From: Rhodobacter sp.
GTDB lineage: Bacteria > Pseudomonadota > Alphaproteobacteria > Rhodobacterales > Rhodobacteraceae
Direction of reading: 5' to 3'
Length of the DNA stretch: 64,000 bases
Assembly: GCA_027489175.1 (NCBI GenBank)
Contig: JAIYAE010000024.1
Span: 52,585-116,584 of the forward strand
In this document: in pieces, positions 16,774 to 25,562 of the stretch
Layout of the letters: every line of letters begins with the position of its first letter
Position numbering within the stretch: the first letter of the stretch is position 1
The notes under the pieces: model-generated
Seen by the model: only the letters and a program-made list of their open reading frames with translations
Databases searched by the model: none
Told to the model about the DNA's origin: nothing
Translations under genes and position numbers: made by a program

Positions 16774-17655
16774 ATGATGCAAGACCTGGACACAGCACTG
16801 TTGCGGACCTTTGTGGTCCTGGCCGAAACGCTCAGCTTCGGGCGGACCGGCGCGCGGGTGGGGCGGTCGCAGTCGGCGGTGTCGGGGCAGATCGCGCGGC
16901 TGGAGGCCAGCTTGGGCGTGCGGCTGGTGGCGCGGGACACGCGGAACGTGGCGCTGACGGCGGAGGGGGAGCAGGCGCTGGGGCCTGCGCGGGCGATCCT
17001 CGCGGAGGCGGAGGCGCTGGTGGCGCGGTTCCGGGATGGCGCGGTGACCGGTGAGGTGCGCTTTGGCAGCCCGGAGGATTTCGCCAGTGCCTACCTACCG
17101 GGGCTGCTGGCCGAGTTCGTGGGTGCCCATCCGGCGGTGGAGCTGCATGTGACCTGCGCGCTGACCTTGCCCTTGTATGAGGACTGGCAGGCGGGGGGCC
17201 TCGATGTGATCGTCGTGAAGCAGGACCCGCGGCGGCCGTTTCCGGGCGCTGTGCCCTTGTGGCGGGAGCGGGTGGTCTGGGCGGGGAAGCCGGGGTTCGC
17301 GCTGGGGGGCGTGGTGCCGCTGGTCCTGTCGCCGGCGCCTTGCGTCTACCGGGGGCGGGCGACGGCGGCGCTGGACGGGGCGGGGGTGGGGTGGTCGGTG
17401 GCCTTCACCTCACCCAGCTTTGCGGGGGCGGTGGCGGCGGTGCGGGCGGGGCTGGGGGTGATGCCACTGCCGGAGGGGATGCGGCCGGAGGGGCTGGAGG
17501 ACGTCGGCCTGCCGGGGATGGCGGAGGCGGAGCTGGCGCTTTTGGTCAGGCCGAGGGCCGGGGGGGCCGCAAGGGCGCTGGCCGAGTTCGTGGCGGGGAG
17601 GGTAGGGGCCGCAAGAGACTCCGCCGGGGGTGTCCACGGTGGACAGATGGGGTAA
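16774..17655 (+). CDS. LysR-family transcriptional regulator
   Basis: The product is 293 aa. An N-terminal winged helix-turn-helix covers about residues 6-65 (TFVVLAETLSFGRTGARVG, then SQSAVSGQIARLEASLGV), and the remainder is a periplasmic-binding-like effector domain. It is divergent from the SbtA-like permease, so it probably senses a carbon or nitrogen signal and controls that gene as well as itself. The coding strand is unusually G-rich near the 3' end, with long GGGG runs, and the last residues are Gly-rich. The AT-rich island begins about 100 bp downstream. Confidence 0.88.
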   Translation: MMQDLDTALLRTFVVLAETLSFGRTGARVGRSQSAVSGQIARLEASLGVRLVARDTRNVALTAEGEQALGPARAILAEAEALVARFRDGAVTGEVRFGSPEDFASAYLPGLLAEFVGAHPAVELHVTCALTLPLYEDWQAGGLDVIVVKQDPRRPFPGAVPLWRERVVWAGKPGFALGGVVPLVLSPAPCVYRGRATAALDGAGVGWSVAFTSPSFAGAVAAVRAGLGVMPLPEGMRPEGLEDVGLPGMAEAELALLVRPRAGGAARALAEFVAGRVGAARDSAGGVHGGQMG

Positions 17656-17731
17656 AGGGTTGATTTTGCTGGGGTGGGGTGTGGGGGGTAAGGGTTTGTT
17701 AAGGGGGTGGTTAATGGTGGATGAGCGGGAC

Positions 17732-17746
17732 GTGCATAAGTTGCAC
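17732..17746. repeat. Short perfect palindrome at the left edge of the AT-rich island
   Basis: GTGCATAAGTTGCAC has 5-bp arms and a 5-base centre. It lies at the composition break, 44 bp beyond the 3' end of the HEPN gene. It could be a transcript-end hairpin or a boundary remnant. No matching copy was found at the right edge (19577-19634). Confidence 0.3.
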
Positions 17747-17789
17747 TAACCATACCTACATGCAATCAATTGAAGCTGCCTCGCGCACA

Positions 17790-18491
17790 CTATCGAATTT
17801 TACAAAGGGATCTTCTACACCAGTTCGAAAATATGGCGTCCACCGTTCGACAAAACTCTTTCGCAGTTTCTTCCATTAGCTTGACTTCAGCTGGCGTTTT
17901 AGTGGCAGCGGGGTCACCATGCGCAATTGAGTTTCTCGTATTGACGATGGCATCCAATCCAGTCTCGATGATATTCCCTCTAGGTCCAAGCACACGCATG
18001 AAGTCCTTTCTGAAGTCAGCATAACCGAATCTACCAAAATATGCCCTTACCCTATCAAACTTAGGATTTGAGAAGCCAGAATTAAAGGCTGATGAAGAAA
18101 TGGGGCCGTGAAGCGGCCCCGCCCCATGCCAATGCAGCAACTCATTATCCACGAAAGTCTGAACGTTCTTGGCGATGACTTCTGGCTGCGAGCCACTTCG
18201 AATGTTTTCAATTCTCTCTCTCGAGACATAATAAAAGAATTGAGCAGAAACGCGACTTCTTGGAATTGCCTGCGCGTGAGCGGAGTCTAGCGTGTGCTCG
18301 CCGAGTTCCTTAACATATGCTTCGATGTGACTCGAAAGTAAAACCACCGATGATCGGCAAAGCGCACGAATCTCTGGTCCGTGTTGCAACGACGCCCGCG
18401 AACGTTCTAAGGAGGCGGCCTTCCTGCGCAGAAGACCTACTTCGCCTATCCTAGAAGAGAATTCCCCGTAAACCGATGTAAATCTGGGCAT
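17790..18491 (-). CDS. HEPN-domain RNase-like protein (MAE_28990/MAE_18760 type)
   Basis: The product is 233 aa. The HEPN catalytic signature R-x4-H is present as R186-N-S-I-A-H191, followed by GD. An earlier helix, SSVVLLSSHIEAYVKEL (about 48-63), matches the 'LL..H.E.fvK' region of the MAE_28990-like HEPN group. No other domain was seen. HEPN proteins with this motif are usually metal-independent RNases in toxin or defence systems. ATG 18491 overlaps the DUF262 stop (TAATG), so translation is coupled and the two products are probably made in fixed ratio. Base composition is much more AT-rich than the neighbours (24 of 60 G/C at 18181-18240, against 40 of 60 at 17041-17100), which suggests transfer. 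Confidence 0.75.
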   Translation of the reverse strand: MPRFTSVYGEFSSRIGEVGLLRRKAASLERSRASLQHGPEIRALCRSSVVLLSSHIEAYVKELGEHTLDSAHAQAIPRSRVSAQFFYYVSRERIENIRSGSQPEVIAKNVQTFVDNELLHWHGAGPLHGPISSSAFNSGFSNPKFDRVRAYFGRFGYADFRKDFMRVLGPRGNIIETGLDAIVNTRNSIAHGDPAATKTPAEVKLMEETAKEFCRTVDAIFSNWCRRSLCKIR

Positions 18492-19576
18492 TACAGACCA
18501 ATCTGGGTCATCGCCTGTGTCCAGAGTTCAAAGCGACGATCCGTTCGCTTTTTATGGTCTACCGATCTACTGATCAGGTCTTGAAACTCTTCATCGGAGA
18601 GCAAGGCACCGTAGACACTTCGGAACTCAGCGTGCTTCTCAACCGCACGTTCTTGGCCTGTCTTTGCAGCAGTGAACATTGTCAGATCGAAGAGTGCTCG
18701 GTTGATGGCTTTTCCGCCTGGCCGTCGAAAACACTCGGAAGGTTCAAACCAAACAAGAGAGGCAGCTATTGCCTTGTTCCATATCGTCTTGAGGTGACTA
18801 ATTTCCGGCTCCCCCAACCGCCTTCCTCTTCGCGCTGTTTCATTGAGCCAATTTTTCAGTGGCGTCCGGTATTCTTTTAGACCTTGAATCTGAAACGAAT
18901 AGAATCGAAGGATCATTTCCTCATCGGCAAGCCTTTTATCTGGAGCGGAGCGCGACCTAATCTTAAGCCAATCACCGTCAAAGGATAGCTCTGCAAGTAG
19001 ATCGTTCAGTGTTCCTCTGGAAACGCAATTTCTTAGTTCTTGCGGGTTGAGGGGCATTGTGCTCGAATTAAGCCGCTCGAAGACATCAAATTTAATCTCT
19101 GGGTGCGATTCATTGGTTATAACAACACAGCGCAAGGTATGGGTTCGAAGCTTGCGCTGTTCCTTACTTGGAAGTTCGTAGAACCGCAGCCCATTGAATT
19201 CGGAAAGCGCCTCCAAATCACGTAGCGCAAACTGGTTATCCATGAATCGATATAAAGAGTAGATTCTTTGTTGACCGTCGATAACGTCCAACTCGTTCTC
19301 AGAGTTTTCAGACAAGTAGCAGGGCGGAATTGGTACATTCAGCAAAACAGATTCAACGAGCCTAGACGCAAGTTTCTCTGACCACACGTATTGACGTTGA
19401 AACTTGGGTCTGGCGCTTAGCGGGCGGAGAAACAGAATGTTGTTCTTAACTTGAGACACGATTGCGTCAATGGCGAGATCATACGGTTGAGTGACAACCT
19501 TTCGATCTCTGAGTGGTGTGGACTCAGGATCAGGGAGGTCTCCATCGGTATCGGCTTCGTAAATCTGGTTCTCCAT
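18491..19576 (-). CDS. DUF262 (ParB/Srx-like) protein, first gene of a two-gene island
   Basis: The product is 361 aa. The DUF262 core is clear: FQRQYVW (59-65), VIDGQQRIYSLYR (98-110) and FERLNSSTMPLNPQELRNC (166-184). DUF262 proteins have a ParB/sulfiredoxin-like fold that binds or hydrolyses nucleotides, as in GmrS, SspE and BrxU. Here the DUF1524 HNH nuclease domain usual in those proteins is absent; a separate HEPN protein follows instead. AGGAGA lies 7 bp upstream of ATG 19576. The pair is flanked by ordinary chromosomal genes (LysR, TerB-like). A defence role is inferred from domain pairing, coupling and foreign-looking composition; it is not shown. Confidence 0.82.
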   Translation of the reverse strand: MENQIYEADTDGDLPDPESTPLRDRKVVTQPYDLAIDAIVSQVKNNILFLRPLSARPKFQRQYVWSEKLASRLVESVLLNVPIPPCYLSENSENELDVIDGQQRIYSLYRFMDNQFALRDLEALSEFNGLRFYELPSKEQRKLRTHTLRCVVITNESHPEIKFDVFERLNSSTMPLNPQELRNCVSRGTLNDLLAELSFDGDWLKIRSRSAPDKRLADEEMILRFYSFQIQGLKEYRTPLKNWLNETARRGRRLGEPEISHLKTIWNKAIAASLVWFEPSECFRRPGGKAINRALFDLTMFTAAKTGQERAVEKHAEFRSVYGALLSDEEFQDLISRSVDHKKRTDRRFELWTQAMTQIGL

Positions 19577-19634
19577 AGATTTTCTCCTAACCTCCCGATG
19601 GTATTACACACATTTTCGAACCGACTGTACTTTT

Positions 19635-20054
19635 TCACACCCCCATATGCCGCACCCTTGCGCCCCATTCGATGGCGGCGGCGTGGAGGCGGTCGATCTT
19701 CAGCTCCTCGCGGACCTCTTCCAGCATGCGAAGCTCCACCTGGGAGTGGCGGCCGTCGGCGGTGACGACGTCGCAGGCCAGCGCGTAGGCGGTCTCATAG
19801 AGGTGCTCGGGCAGGGCTTCGCGGATCAGGCCGAAGAGGGCGTCGAGGCCGTCTTCCTCTTCGAACAGGTCAAACACGATGCGGCTGACGCGGCGGATGC
19901 GGTCGGGGTCGTAGGTGGCGAAGATCGGCATGTGGTTGACCATGCGGGTGATGGCCACAAGCTCGGCCGTCCTTACGTTCTGGTCAGAGGCGGAGCAGGC
20001 GACCATCACCGCGACGAGGGCGTCTTGCGGGGACATGGGGGAGGTGTCGGACAT
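19635..20054 (-). CDS. TerB-like (tellurite-resistance TerB family) protein
   Basis: The product is 139 aa and all-helical by appearance. The acidic repeats LVAVMVACSASDQNVRTAEL and ACDVVTADGRHSQVELRML follow the TerB-fold pattern, in which paired Asp/Glu residues bind metal. ATG 20054 has AGGAG upstream (rc of CTCCT), which fixes a much shorter gene than the open frame, which runs on to 21590 opposite lysS. The role of stand-alone TerB proteins is not known. The gene is divergent from the lysyl-tRNA synthetase gene and is the first normal-composition gene to the right of the island. Confidence 0.8.
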   Translation of the reverse strand: MSDTSPMSPQDALVAVMVACSASDQNVRTAELVAITRMVNHMPIFATYDPDRIRRVSRIVFDLFEEEDGLDALFGLIREALPEHLYETAYALACDVVTADGRHSQVELRMLEEVREELKIDRLHAAAIEWGARVRHMGV

Positions 20055-20165
20055 GGGGCGGCTCCTATCGGGTTCGGGCGGCAGATTATTGACGGGGGGG
20101 GCGGGGGGCAATAGAGGACGGGGGCCTGCGACACGGGGTCTGCGGGCGGATTGTGGAGAAGTGTC

Positions 20166-21746
20166 ATGGTGTCCCTGCGCGATGCGGCGATGAATTCGAA
20201 GGCCTGGCCGTTCGAAGAGGCGCGCGCGGTGTTGAAACGCTATGGCGGGAAGGACCCGGCGAAGGGCTATGTCCTGTTTGAGACGGGGTATGGGCCGAGC
20301 GGGTTGCCGCATATCGGGACGTTCGGGGAAGTGGCGCGGACGACGATGATCCGGCGGGCGTTCGAGATCATTTCGGACATTCCGACGCGGTTGATCTGTT
20401 TCTCGGACGATGTGGACGGGATGCGGAAGGTCCCGGAGAACGTGCCGAACCAGGAGATGTTGCGGCAGTACATGCAGATGCCGTTGACGAGCGTGCCGGA
20501 CCCGTATGGCGAGTATGAGAGCTTTGGCGGGCACAACAACGCGATGCTGCGGCGGTTTCTGGATACGTTCGGGTTCGAGTACGAGTTCATCAGCGCGACG
20601 GAGTTCTACAAGAGCGGCCAGTTTGACGCGACGCTGCGGCTTTGTGCAGAGCGGTATGATGCGATCATGGCGATCATGCTGGCTTCGCTGCGCGAGGAGC
20701 GGCAGCAGACGTACAGCTGCTTCCTGCCGATCCATCCGGAGTCGGGCCGGGTGATGTATGTGCCGATGAAGAACGTGGATGCCGTGCGGGGCGAGATCAC
20801 GTTTGACGATGAGACCGGGCGGGAGTGGACGGTGCCGGTGACGGGCGGGCATGTGAAGCTGCAGTGGAAGCCGGACTTTGGCGCGCGCTGGGCGGCGCTG
20901 GATGTGGACTTCGAGATGTACGGGAAGGACCACTCGACGAATACTCCGATCTATGACGGGATCTGCGAGGTGCTGGGGGGGCGGAAGCCGAACCATATGA
21001 CCTATGAGTTGTTCCTGGATGACCAGGGGCAGAAGATTTCGAAGTCGAAGGGCAATGGGCTGACGATTGACGAGTGGCTGACCTATGCGGCGACGGAGAG
21101 CCTGAGCTATTTCATGTACCAGAAGCCGAAGACGGCGAAGCGGATGCATTTTGATGTGATCCCGCGGGCGGTGGATGAGTATCACCAGCAGCTGCGGGCG
21201 TTTGTGGATCAGCCTTTGGACCAGCAGGTCAATAATCCTGTCTGGCATATCCATAACGGGAAGCCGCCGGTTTCGAAGATGGTTGTCAGCTTTGGCATGC
21301 TGTTGAACCTGGCGTCTGTGTCGGGGGCGAAGGATGCGGGGGCGTTGTGGAAGTTCCTGAAGCGGTATGCTCCGGAGGCTTCGCCCGAGACGCATCCGGA
21401 CCTGGATGCGGCGGCGGGCTATGCGGTGCGCTACTTTGCCGACAAGATCGCGCCGATGCGGGTCTTCCGGCTGCCGGACGGACGCGAGCGGGCGGCGATG
21501 GAGGATCTGGTGGCGCGGCTTAAGGTCTGGGACGGGCCGACGGATGACGAGGCGCTGCAGTCGATGGTCTTTGCGGTGGGCAAGGAGCACGGATTCGAGC
21601 CGCTGCGGGACTGGTTCAAGGCGCTGTATGAGGTGCTGCTGGGGGCGAGCGACGGGCCGCGGTTCGGCGGGTTCATCGCCCTTTACGGTGTGCCGGAGAC
21701 GGTAGCGCTGATCGAACGCGGGCTGCGGGGCGAGTTCGCGGCCTGA
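20166..21746 (+). CDS. lysK: Lysyl-tRNA synthetase, class I
   Basis: The product is 526 aa from ATG 20166 (GGAGA 6 bp upstream). It charges tRNA-Lys with lysine in the cytoplasm. The class I hallmarks are present: the HIGH-like PSGLPHIG (44-51) and the KMSKS-like KISKS (290-294), within a Rossmann-fold synthetase; class II motifs are absent. Class I LysRS is mainly archaeal but is the normal enzyme in many alphaproteobacteria, so this is a lineage trait and not a recent acquisition in itself. It is followed by a perfect hairpin at 21779. Confidence 0.93.
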   Translation: MVSLRDAAMNSKAWPFEEARAVLKRYGGKDPAKGYVLFETGYGPSGLPHIGTFGEVARTTMIRRAFEIISDIPTRLICFSDDVDGMRKVPENVPNQEMLRQYMQMPLTSVPDPYGEYESFGGHNNAMLRRFLDTFGFEYEFISATEFYKSGQFDATLRLCAERYDAIMAIMLASLREERQQTYSCFLPIHPESGRVMYVPMKNVDAVRGEITFDDETGREWTVPVTGGHVKLQWKPDFGARWAALDVDFEMYGKDHSTNTPIYDGICEVLGGRKPNHMTYELFLDDQGQKISKSKGNGLTIDEWLTYAATESLSYFMYQKPKTAKRMHFDVIPRAVDEYHQQLRAFVDQPLDQQVNNPVWHIHNGKPPVSKMVVSFGMLLNLASVSGAKDAGALWKFLKRYAPEASPETHPDLDAAAGYAVRYFADKIAPMRVFRLPDGRERAAMEDLVARLKVWDGPTDDEALQSMVFAVGKEHGFEPLRDWFKALYEVLLGASDGPRFGGFIALYGVPETVALIERGLRGEFAA

Positions 21747-21778
21747 TCGGCTGACCAGATAGGCTGGCGCGGTCCATT

Positions 21779-21798
21779 GACCGGGGGCGACCCCGGTC
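21779..21798 (+). terminator. Perfect hairpin after the lysyl-tRNA synthetase gene
   Basis: An 8-bp perfect stem (GACCGGGG / CCCCGGTC) is closed by the stable GNRA-type loop GCGA. It lies 32 bp after the stop. The following bases are TATGC, without a T-run, so intrinsic termination may be weak. Confidence 0.5.
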
Positions 21799-21839
21799 TA
21801 TGCTTCCTGAAGGGGACGCATTGACCGGGAGCCACGCCC

Positions 21840-22241
21840 ATGCGCATCGGCCTTTATGGATTGCTGACTGCTGCCTTTCTTGCCCTGCCTGCCGCCGCGC
21901 AGGACACGCCGATTGAACAGACCATCCAAAGCCAGATTGACGCCTTCCTGGCCGATGATTTTGCCACGGCATTCTCCTATGCCAGCCCCAACATCAAGGG
22001 CATCTTCGGCACGGCCGAAAACTTCGGCGCGATGGTGAAAAATGGCTATCCGATGGTCTATCGCCCGGCCGAGGTGGAGATGGGCGAGTTGCGTGAGGTG
22101 GCGGGCAATCTGTGGCAGCGGGTGCGGGTTGTCGATCAGGCGGGGAAGGCCTGGTATCTGGACTACATGATGATCGAGACCGCCGAGGGCTGGCAGATCA
22201 ACGCGGTGCAACTGTTGCCTGCGCCGGATATCGGGGTCTGA
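21840..22241 (+). CDS. Secreted DUF4864-family protein
   Basis: The product is 133 aa. A signal peptide (MRIGLYGLLTAAFLALPAAA) is followed by a small alpha/beta domain (IQSQIDAFLADDFATAFSYAS, MVYRPAEVEMGEL, WYLDYMMIETAEGWQINAV), which is the DUF4864 pattern and resembles SnoaL/NTF2-like folds. No catalytic residues can be assigned. It is monocistronic by spacing. The function of the family is unknown. Confidence 0.85.
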   Translation: MRIGLYGLLTAAFLALPAAAQDTPIEQTIQSQIDAFLADDFATAFSYASPNIKGIFGTAENFGAMVKNGYPMVYRPAEVEMGELREVAGNLWQRVRVVDQAGKAWYLDYMMIETAEGWQINAVQLLPAPDIGV

Positions 22242-22636
22242 GTCACCGCACTTTCTGCACCGGTTGTGCGGGCTGATCCGGCGGGACCGATGCGGAGCGC
22301 TGCGCGCAAGATCCTTGAGCTTTGCCTCTGGCCTGCGGCCAACCGGCAAAGCGGCTGGTGCGCTGCCCGCCGGGACCCCCGGGAGTATTTCTGAAAAGAG
22401 CAAATCCTTGCATGGAAGGCATGGGGCGGGGATCGGCCCAGCCGGCAAGCGGTTTGCGGTGGCGGCCTTTGGGCGGTCCGGGCGTTGCGCTGTTGGCGGA
22501 GGCGGCGCGCGGTCGTCTGAGACCGGGTTAAGCCTTCCTTGCTACCCCTTCCCGTCATGGCGGCGCGGGGTTCGGGTGACAGATGCACCCGCTTCGCCCT
22601 TGGCTATGGCGCAGAGCGAGGCGAGGGAAATTTCAG
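22242..22636 (+). other. Intergenic stretch with a possible REP-like element
   Basis: These 395 bp have no convincing gene. At about 22364-22403 the sequence has a GC-rich arm (CGCCGGGACCCCCGGGAG) followed by TATTTCTGAAAAGAGCAAA. From memory this resembles the 'GCCGGGGG..GTATTTTTGAAAAGA' elements scattered between genes in Rhodobacteraceae. A second hairpin, CGGTC-gtctga-GACCG, lies further right. The promoter of the downstream gene is not evident. Confidence 0.3.
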
Positions 22637-24922
22637 ATGAACAAGGCAATCACCGACGGGCTGGTCCTGATGCCGCCGCCGTTTTCGGCCGGCTTGAACC
22701 TGTGGTCACGCGAGGACGGGACGCCGGGGTCGGCATCTTATCAGGGGCAGGCGAATGCGTCGCTGGTCAGCAATGACCAGGACTTTGCCGGTTGTCTGGA
22801 ACTGCAGAAGACCGAGGCCACCCAGCGGGTGCGGTCCTATGCGCAGACGCCGATCCAGGGCGGGCTTTATTTGCGGGTGACGGCGCGTCTGAAGGCGATT
22901 GCGGGCAACCTGCCGTCGGTGCGGATTGCGGCCTGGGCGGGCGATATCGCCGGGGCCAACGTGGCCACGGTGACGCAAGTTGGCCCGACCGTGCCGCTGA
23001 CGACCTATGGCGAAGTGGTGACGGTCAGCGCCATCATCTCGCTTGCGGCGCGGACCGGGGTGGACATGGCTTGGACGCCGACGGTGGTCTACGGCCATGT
23101 CGGGCTTGACCTGATCGGCCCGAACGGCGGGATCGTCCGGATCGACGACATCGAGGTCGAGGATGTGACCAACATCTTCATCCGCAAGCTGATGGACTGG
23201 GTCGATGTGCGCGACTATGGCGCGCTGGGCAACGGCACCACCAATGATGTTGCGGCCTTCCTTGCTGCCGATGCCGATGCGCAGGGGCGCGAGATTCTGG
23301 TGTCGGGCGGGGTGTTCCGGCTGACCAGTGATGTCACGATCAACAGCCGCATCCGGTTTGAGGGCACCTTGTCGATGCCTGCGAACCGCCGGATCACGCT
23401 GACGCGGAACTTTGACCTGGATACTTACGGCCAGGCCTTCGGATCCGAAATCGAAGGGTTTCGCCGCGCCCTGCAGGCGCTGTTCTTCTTCACCGACCAT
23501 GTGACGCTGGACCTGTCCGGCCGCCGTGTGGACATGAGCGAGCCGATCGACGTGGCGGCCCTGACCGGGTTGACCGATTTCTCCAACCGCCGGGTGATCC
23601 GGAATGGGCAGCTGAATGCTGTCGGCGGGCCGGCCTGGTCCACGACCGAAGTGACCTCTGTCGCAACCTATTCGCTGGCCGCGACGACCACGCTGACGGG
23701 CGTTGCCAACATTGCCAGCATTCCGGTGGGCTCACTCGTGATCGGCACCGGGGTCGGGCGCGAGGTCTACGTGAAATCGAAGAACGTCGGCGCGGGCACG
23801 CTGGAGCTGAGCCAGCCCCTGTGGGGGGCGGTGGGCACGCGGCCCTACACCTTCCGGCGGTTCCGCTACATGCTGGACTTCAGCGGTTTTCAGCAGCTTT
23901 CGCGCTTTGAAATCGAGGACATGGAGTTCAACTGTGTCGGCAACTGCTCGGGCGTGATGCTGCCCTTGTCGGGGTCGACGCAACGCTTCGTGTCCTGCAC
24001 GTTCAACCGCCCGCTGGACCGGGGGATCACGTCGATTGGGGCGGGGTGTCAGGGCATGTTCGTCGACATGTGCCAGTTCCTGTCGAACGAACAGTCGATC
24101 CCGGCAGTGGCGCGCACGACGATTGCGATGAACGTGCAGGCCAATGACGTGAAGCTGCGCAACAACCGGATCGTCCGGTTCGCGCATTTCGCGGTGGTGA
24201 ACGGGACGGGCCACCTGATCCACGCCAACCACTTCTTCCAGGGTGATACCGAAGTGGCCGGCGTGCGCCGGGCGGGGCTGATCTTCACGCAGACCAACGT
24301 CTCGACCGTGGTGACGGGCAACTACATCGACAACTGCTTCATCGAATGGGGCAACGAGCATGACCCGACGCCGGAGTTCAACAACGAATTCTCGTTCGGC
24401 GGGTTGAACATCGTTGGCAACGTGTTCATCGCGTCCAACACCTCGTCCGCGTTCCGGTGGATTGTGGTCAAGCCTTACGGGCCGGGCCATTTCCTGAGCG
24501 GGTTCTCATTGACCGGGAACAGCTTTCGGGTGTTCAACGCCATCGTCGACCGGGTGGAGATGCTGGATACCTCGATCGCGACGCTGGACTTTACCCGGAC
24601 ACGGAACGTGCGGGTCGAGGGCAACAGCTACAACCAGATCGAACAGACGATCATGAACCCGATCTCTGTGGTGCATACGCAGAACACGGCGGCGGACACC
24701 TGGAACGTCAGCGCGGGCACGCTGGTCCCGTTTGGCGGGCGGATCCGGATGGTGGAGGCGGTGGTGCCGGAAGGGGCCATCACCACGGCGGCCAGTGCGG
24801 CGCGCTACATGTTCCCGAACGCCACCCCCGGGACTGGCACTTCGGGCAATGAGGTGCAGTTGCGCTGGGGTGAGGCGGTGCGCGGCAAGACGATTGTCCA
24901 GATGCGGATGGATGCGCCGTGA
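22637..24922 (+). CDS. Large right-handed beta-helix protein (GH28-related/pectate-lyase-like)
   Basis: The product is 761 aa from ATG 22637. The middle begins with WVDVRDYGALGNGTTNDVAA (about 193-212), the entry motif of the Pectate_lyase_3 / glycosyl-hydrolase-28-related family. It is followed by many short strand repeats (LRNNRIVRFAHF, VVTGNYIDN, NIVGNVFIAS) typical of a parallel beta-helix. The first 190 residues look like a carbohydrate-binding beta-sandwich. No signal peptide is visible, so export would need a leaderless route, or the start would have to lie further upstream. It may bind or cleave an acidic polysaccharide; catalytic residues cannot be fixed. A terminator follows at 24949. 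Confidence 0.75.
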   Translation: MNKAITDGLVLMPPPFSAGLNLWSREDGTPGSASYQGQANASLVSNDQDFAGCLELQKTEATQRVRSYAQTPIQGGLYLRVTARLKAIAGNLPSVRIAAWAGDIAGANVATVTQVGPTVPLTTYGEVVTVSAIISLAARTGVDMAWTPTVVYGHVGLDLIGPNGGIVRIDDIEVEDVTNIFIRKLMDWVDVRDYGALGNGTTNDVAAFLAADADAQGREILVSGGVFRLTSDVTINSRIRFEGTLSMPANRRITLTRNFDLDTYGQAFGSEIEGFRRALQALFFFTDHVTLDLSGRRVDMSEPIDVAALTGLTDFSNRRVIRNGQLNAVGGPAWSTTEVTSVATYSLAATTTLTGVANIASIPVGSLVIGTGVGREVYVKSKNVGAGTLELSQPLWGAVGTRPYTFRRFRYMLDFSGFQQLSRFEIEDMEFNCVGNCSGVMLPLSGSTQRFVSCTFNRPLDRGITSIGAGCQGMFVDMCQFLSNEQSIPAVARTTIAMNVQANDVKLRNNRIVRFAHFAVVNGTGHLIHANHFFQGDTEVAGVRRAGLIFTQTNVSTVVTGNYIDNCFIEWGNEHDPTPEFNNEFSFGGLNIVGNVFIASNTSSAFRWIVVKPYGPGHFLSGFSLTGNSFRVFNAIVDRVEMLDTSIATLDFTRTRNVRVEGNSYNQIEQTIMNPISVVHTQNTAADTWNVSAGTLVPFGGRIRMVEAVVPEGAITTAASAARYMFPNATPGTGTSGNEVQLRWGEAVRGKTIVQMRMDAP

Positions 24923-24948
24923 GGGCGGCCTGACATTTGACAGGCGAA

Positions 24949-24973
24949 GGGCGGTCCTGCGGGGCCGCCCTTT
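24949..24973 (+). terminator. Rho-independent terminator after the beta-helix gene
   Basis: A 9-bp stem (GGGCGGTCC / GGGCCGCCC, one T-G pair) with loop TGCG is followed by TTTCT. It lies 27 bp after the stop and also ends just before the 3' end of the convergent HugZ-like gene, so it may serve both directions. Confidence 0.8.
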
Positions 24974-24976
24974 CTG

Positions 24977-25459
24977 TTAAAGGTCGGCAGGATCAATCCG
25001 GTGTGCCCGGCCAAAGCCCCCGTTCAGAAGGGCCGAGACGGGGGCCAGCCGGACAAAGGCGAAATCGGGCAGGTCAATGTAAACGGCCGCCTTTGGGTTG
25101 CGTGCAAGCCAGCGGTCCCGCAAGCCTTGGCGCGCGGGATCGTCTGGCGCGACAAAGGCCGCACGCGCCTGGATCATCAGCCGGGGATGGGTCAGCGGAT
25201 CGCCCTTGTCGCCGACCTCGCCCAGCATCAGGGCGCAGGCCGGGTTGGCCCGCAGCGCGCCGAAATGGGGGGCGAGGGCAGAGATCAGCGTCAGAAGACC
25301 CGCCTCCGGGTCGCGGAAAAAGGCGATGCGGCTGATACCGGGGGTGCGGGTGGTCGCATCCTCCCAGGCGAGGGCGGCGTGGCCAAGGGTCAGAAGGCCT
25401 GCGACCATGGCAAGGGCGCTGGCATTGGCGGGCTGGATCGGATCAGGTCGGCTGGTCAT
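24977..25459 (-). CDS. HugZ-like / pyridoxamine-phosphate-oxidase-fold protein
   Basis: The product is 160 aa with a split-barrel flavin-reductase fold. Motifs such as HAALAWEDATTRTPGISRIAF, LISALAPHFGALRANPACAL and ARAAFV fit the pyridoxamine 5'-phosphate oxidase superfamily, in the group annotated HugZ (haem utilisation). The ligand His and Arg of true HugZ haem oxygenases cannot be verified by eye, and no haem uptake gene is nearby, so a flavin or haem role is open. The start is ATG 25459, divergent from the SulP gene. Confidence 0.7.
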   Translation of the reverse strand: MTSRPDPIQPANASALAMVAGLLTLGHAALAWEDATTRTPGISRIAFFRDPEAGLLTLISALAPHFGALRANPACALMLGEVGDKGDPLTHPRLMIQARAAFVAPDDPARQGLRDRWLARNPKAAVYIDLPDFAFVRLAPVSALLNGGFGRAHRIDPADL

Positions 25460-25562
25460 GCGCTTTCATCAAGATTGACAGTTGCTTGGGGCAGGAGTCA
25501 TCTGGGGGCATTGATCGATCCGCCAGGGATTGCTGGCCAGAATTCCTTTGCTGGACGGTAGC

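Noticed and set aside
17631..17645. TGTCCACGGTGGACA palindrome at the end of the LysR gene
   Set aside because: It is inside the coding sequence and has no T-run; it is probably a chance result of codon choice.
20055..21590. Long minus-strand open frame continuous with the TerB-like gene
   Set aside because: It is antisense to class I lysyl-tRNA synthetase; AGGAG before ATG 20054 defines the real short gene.
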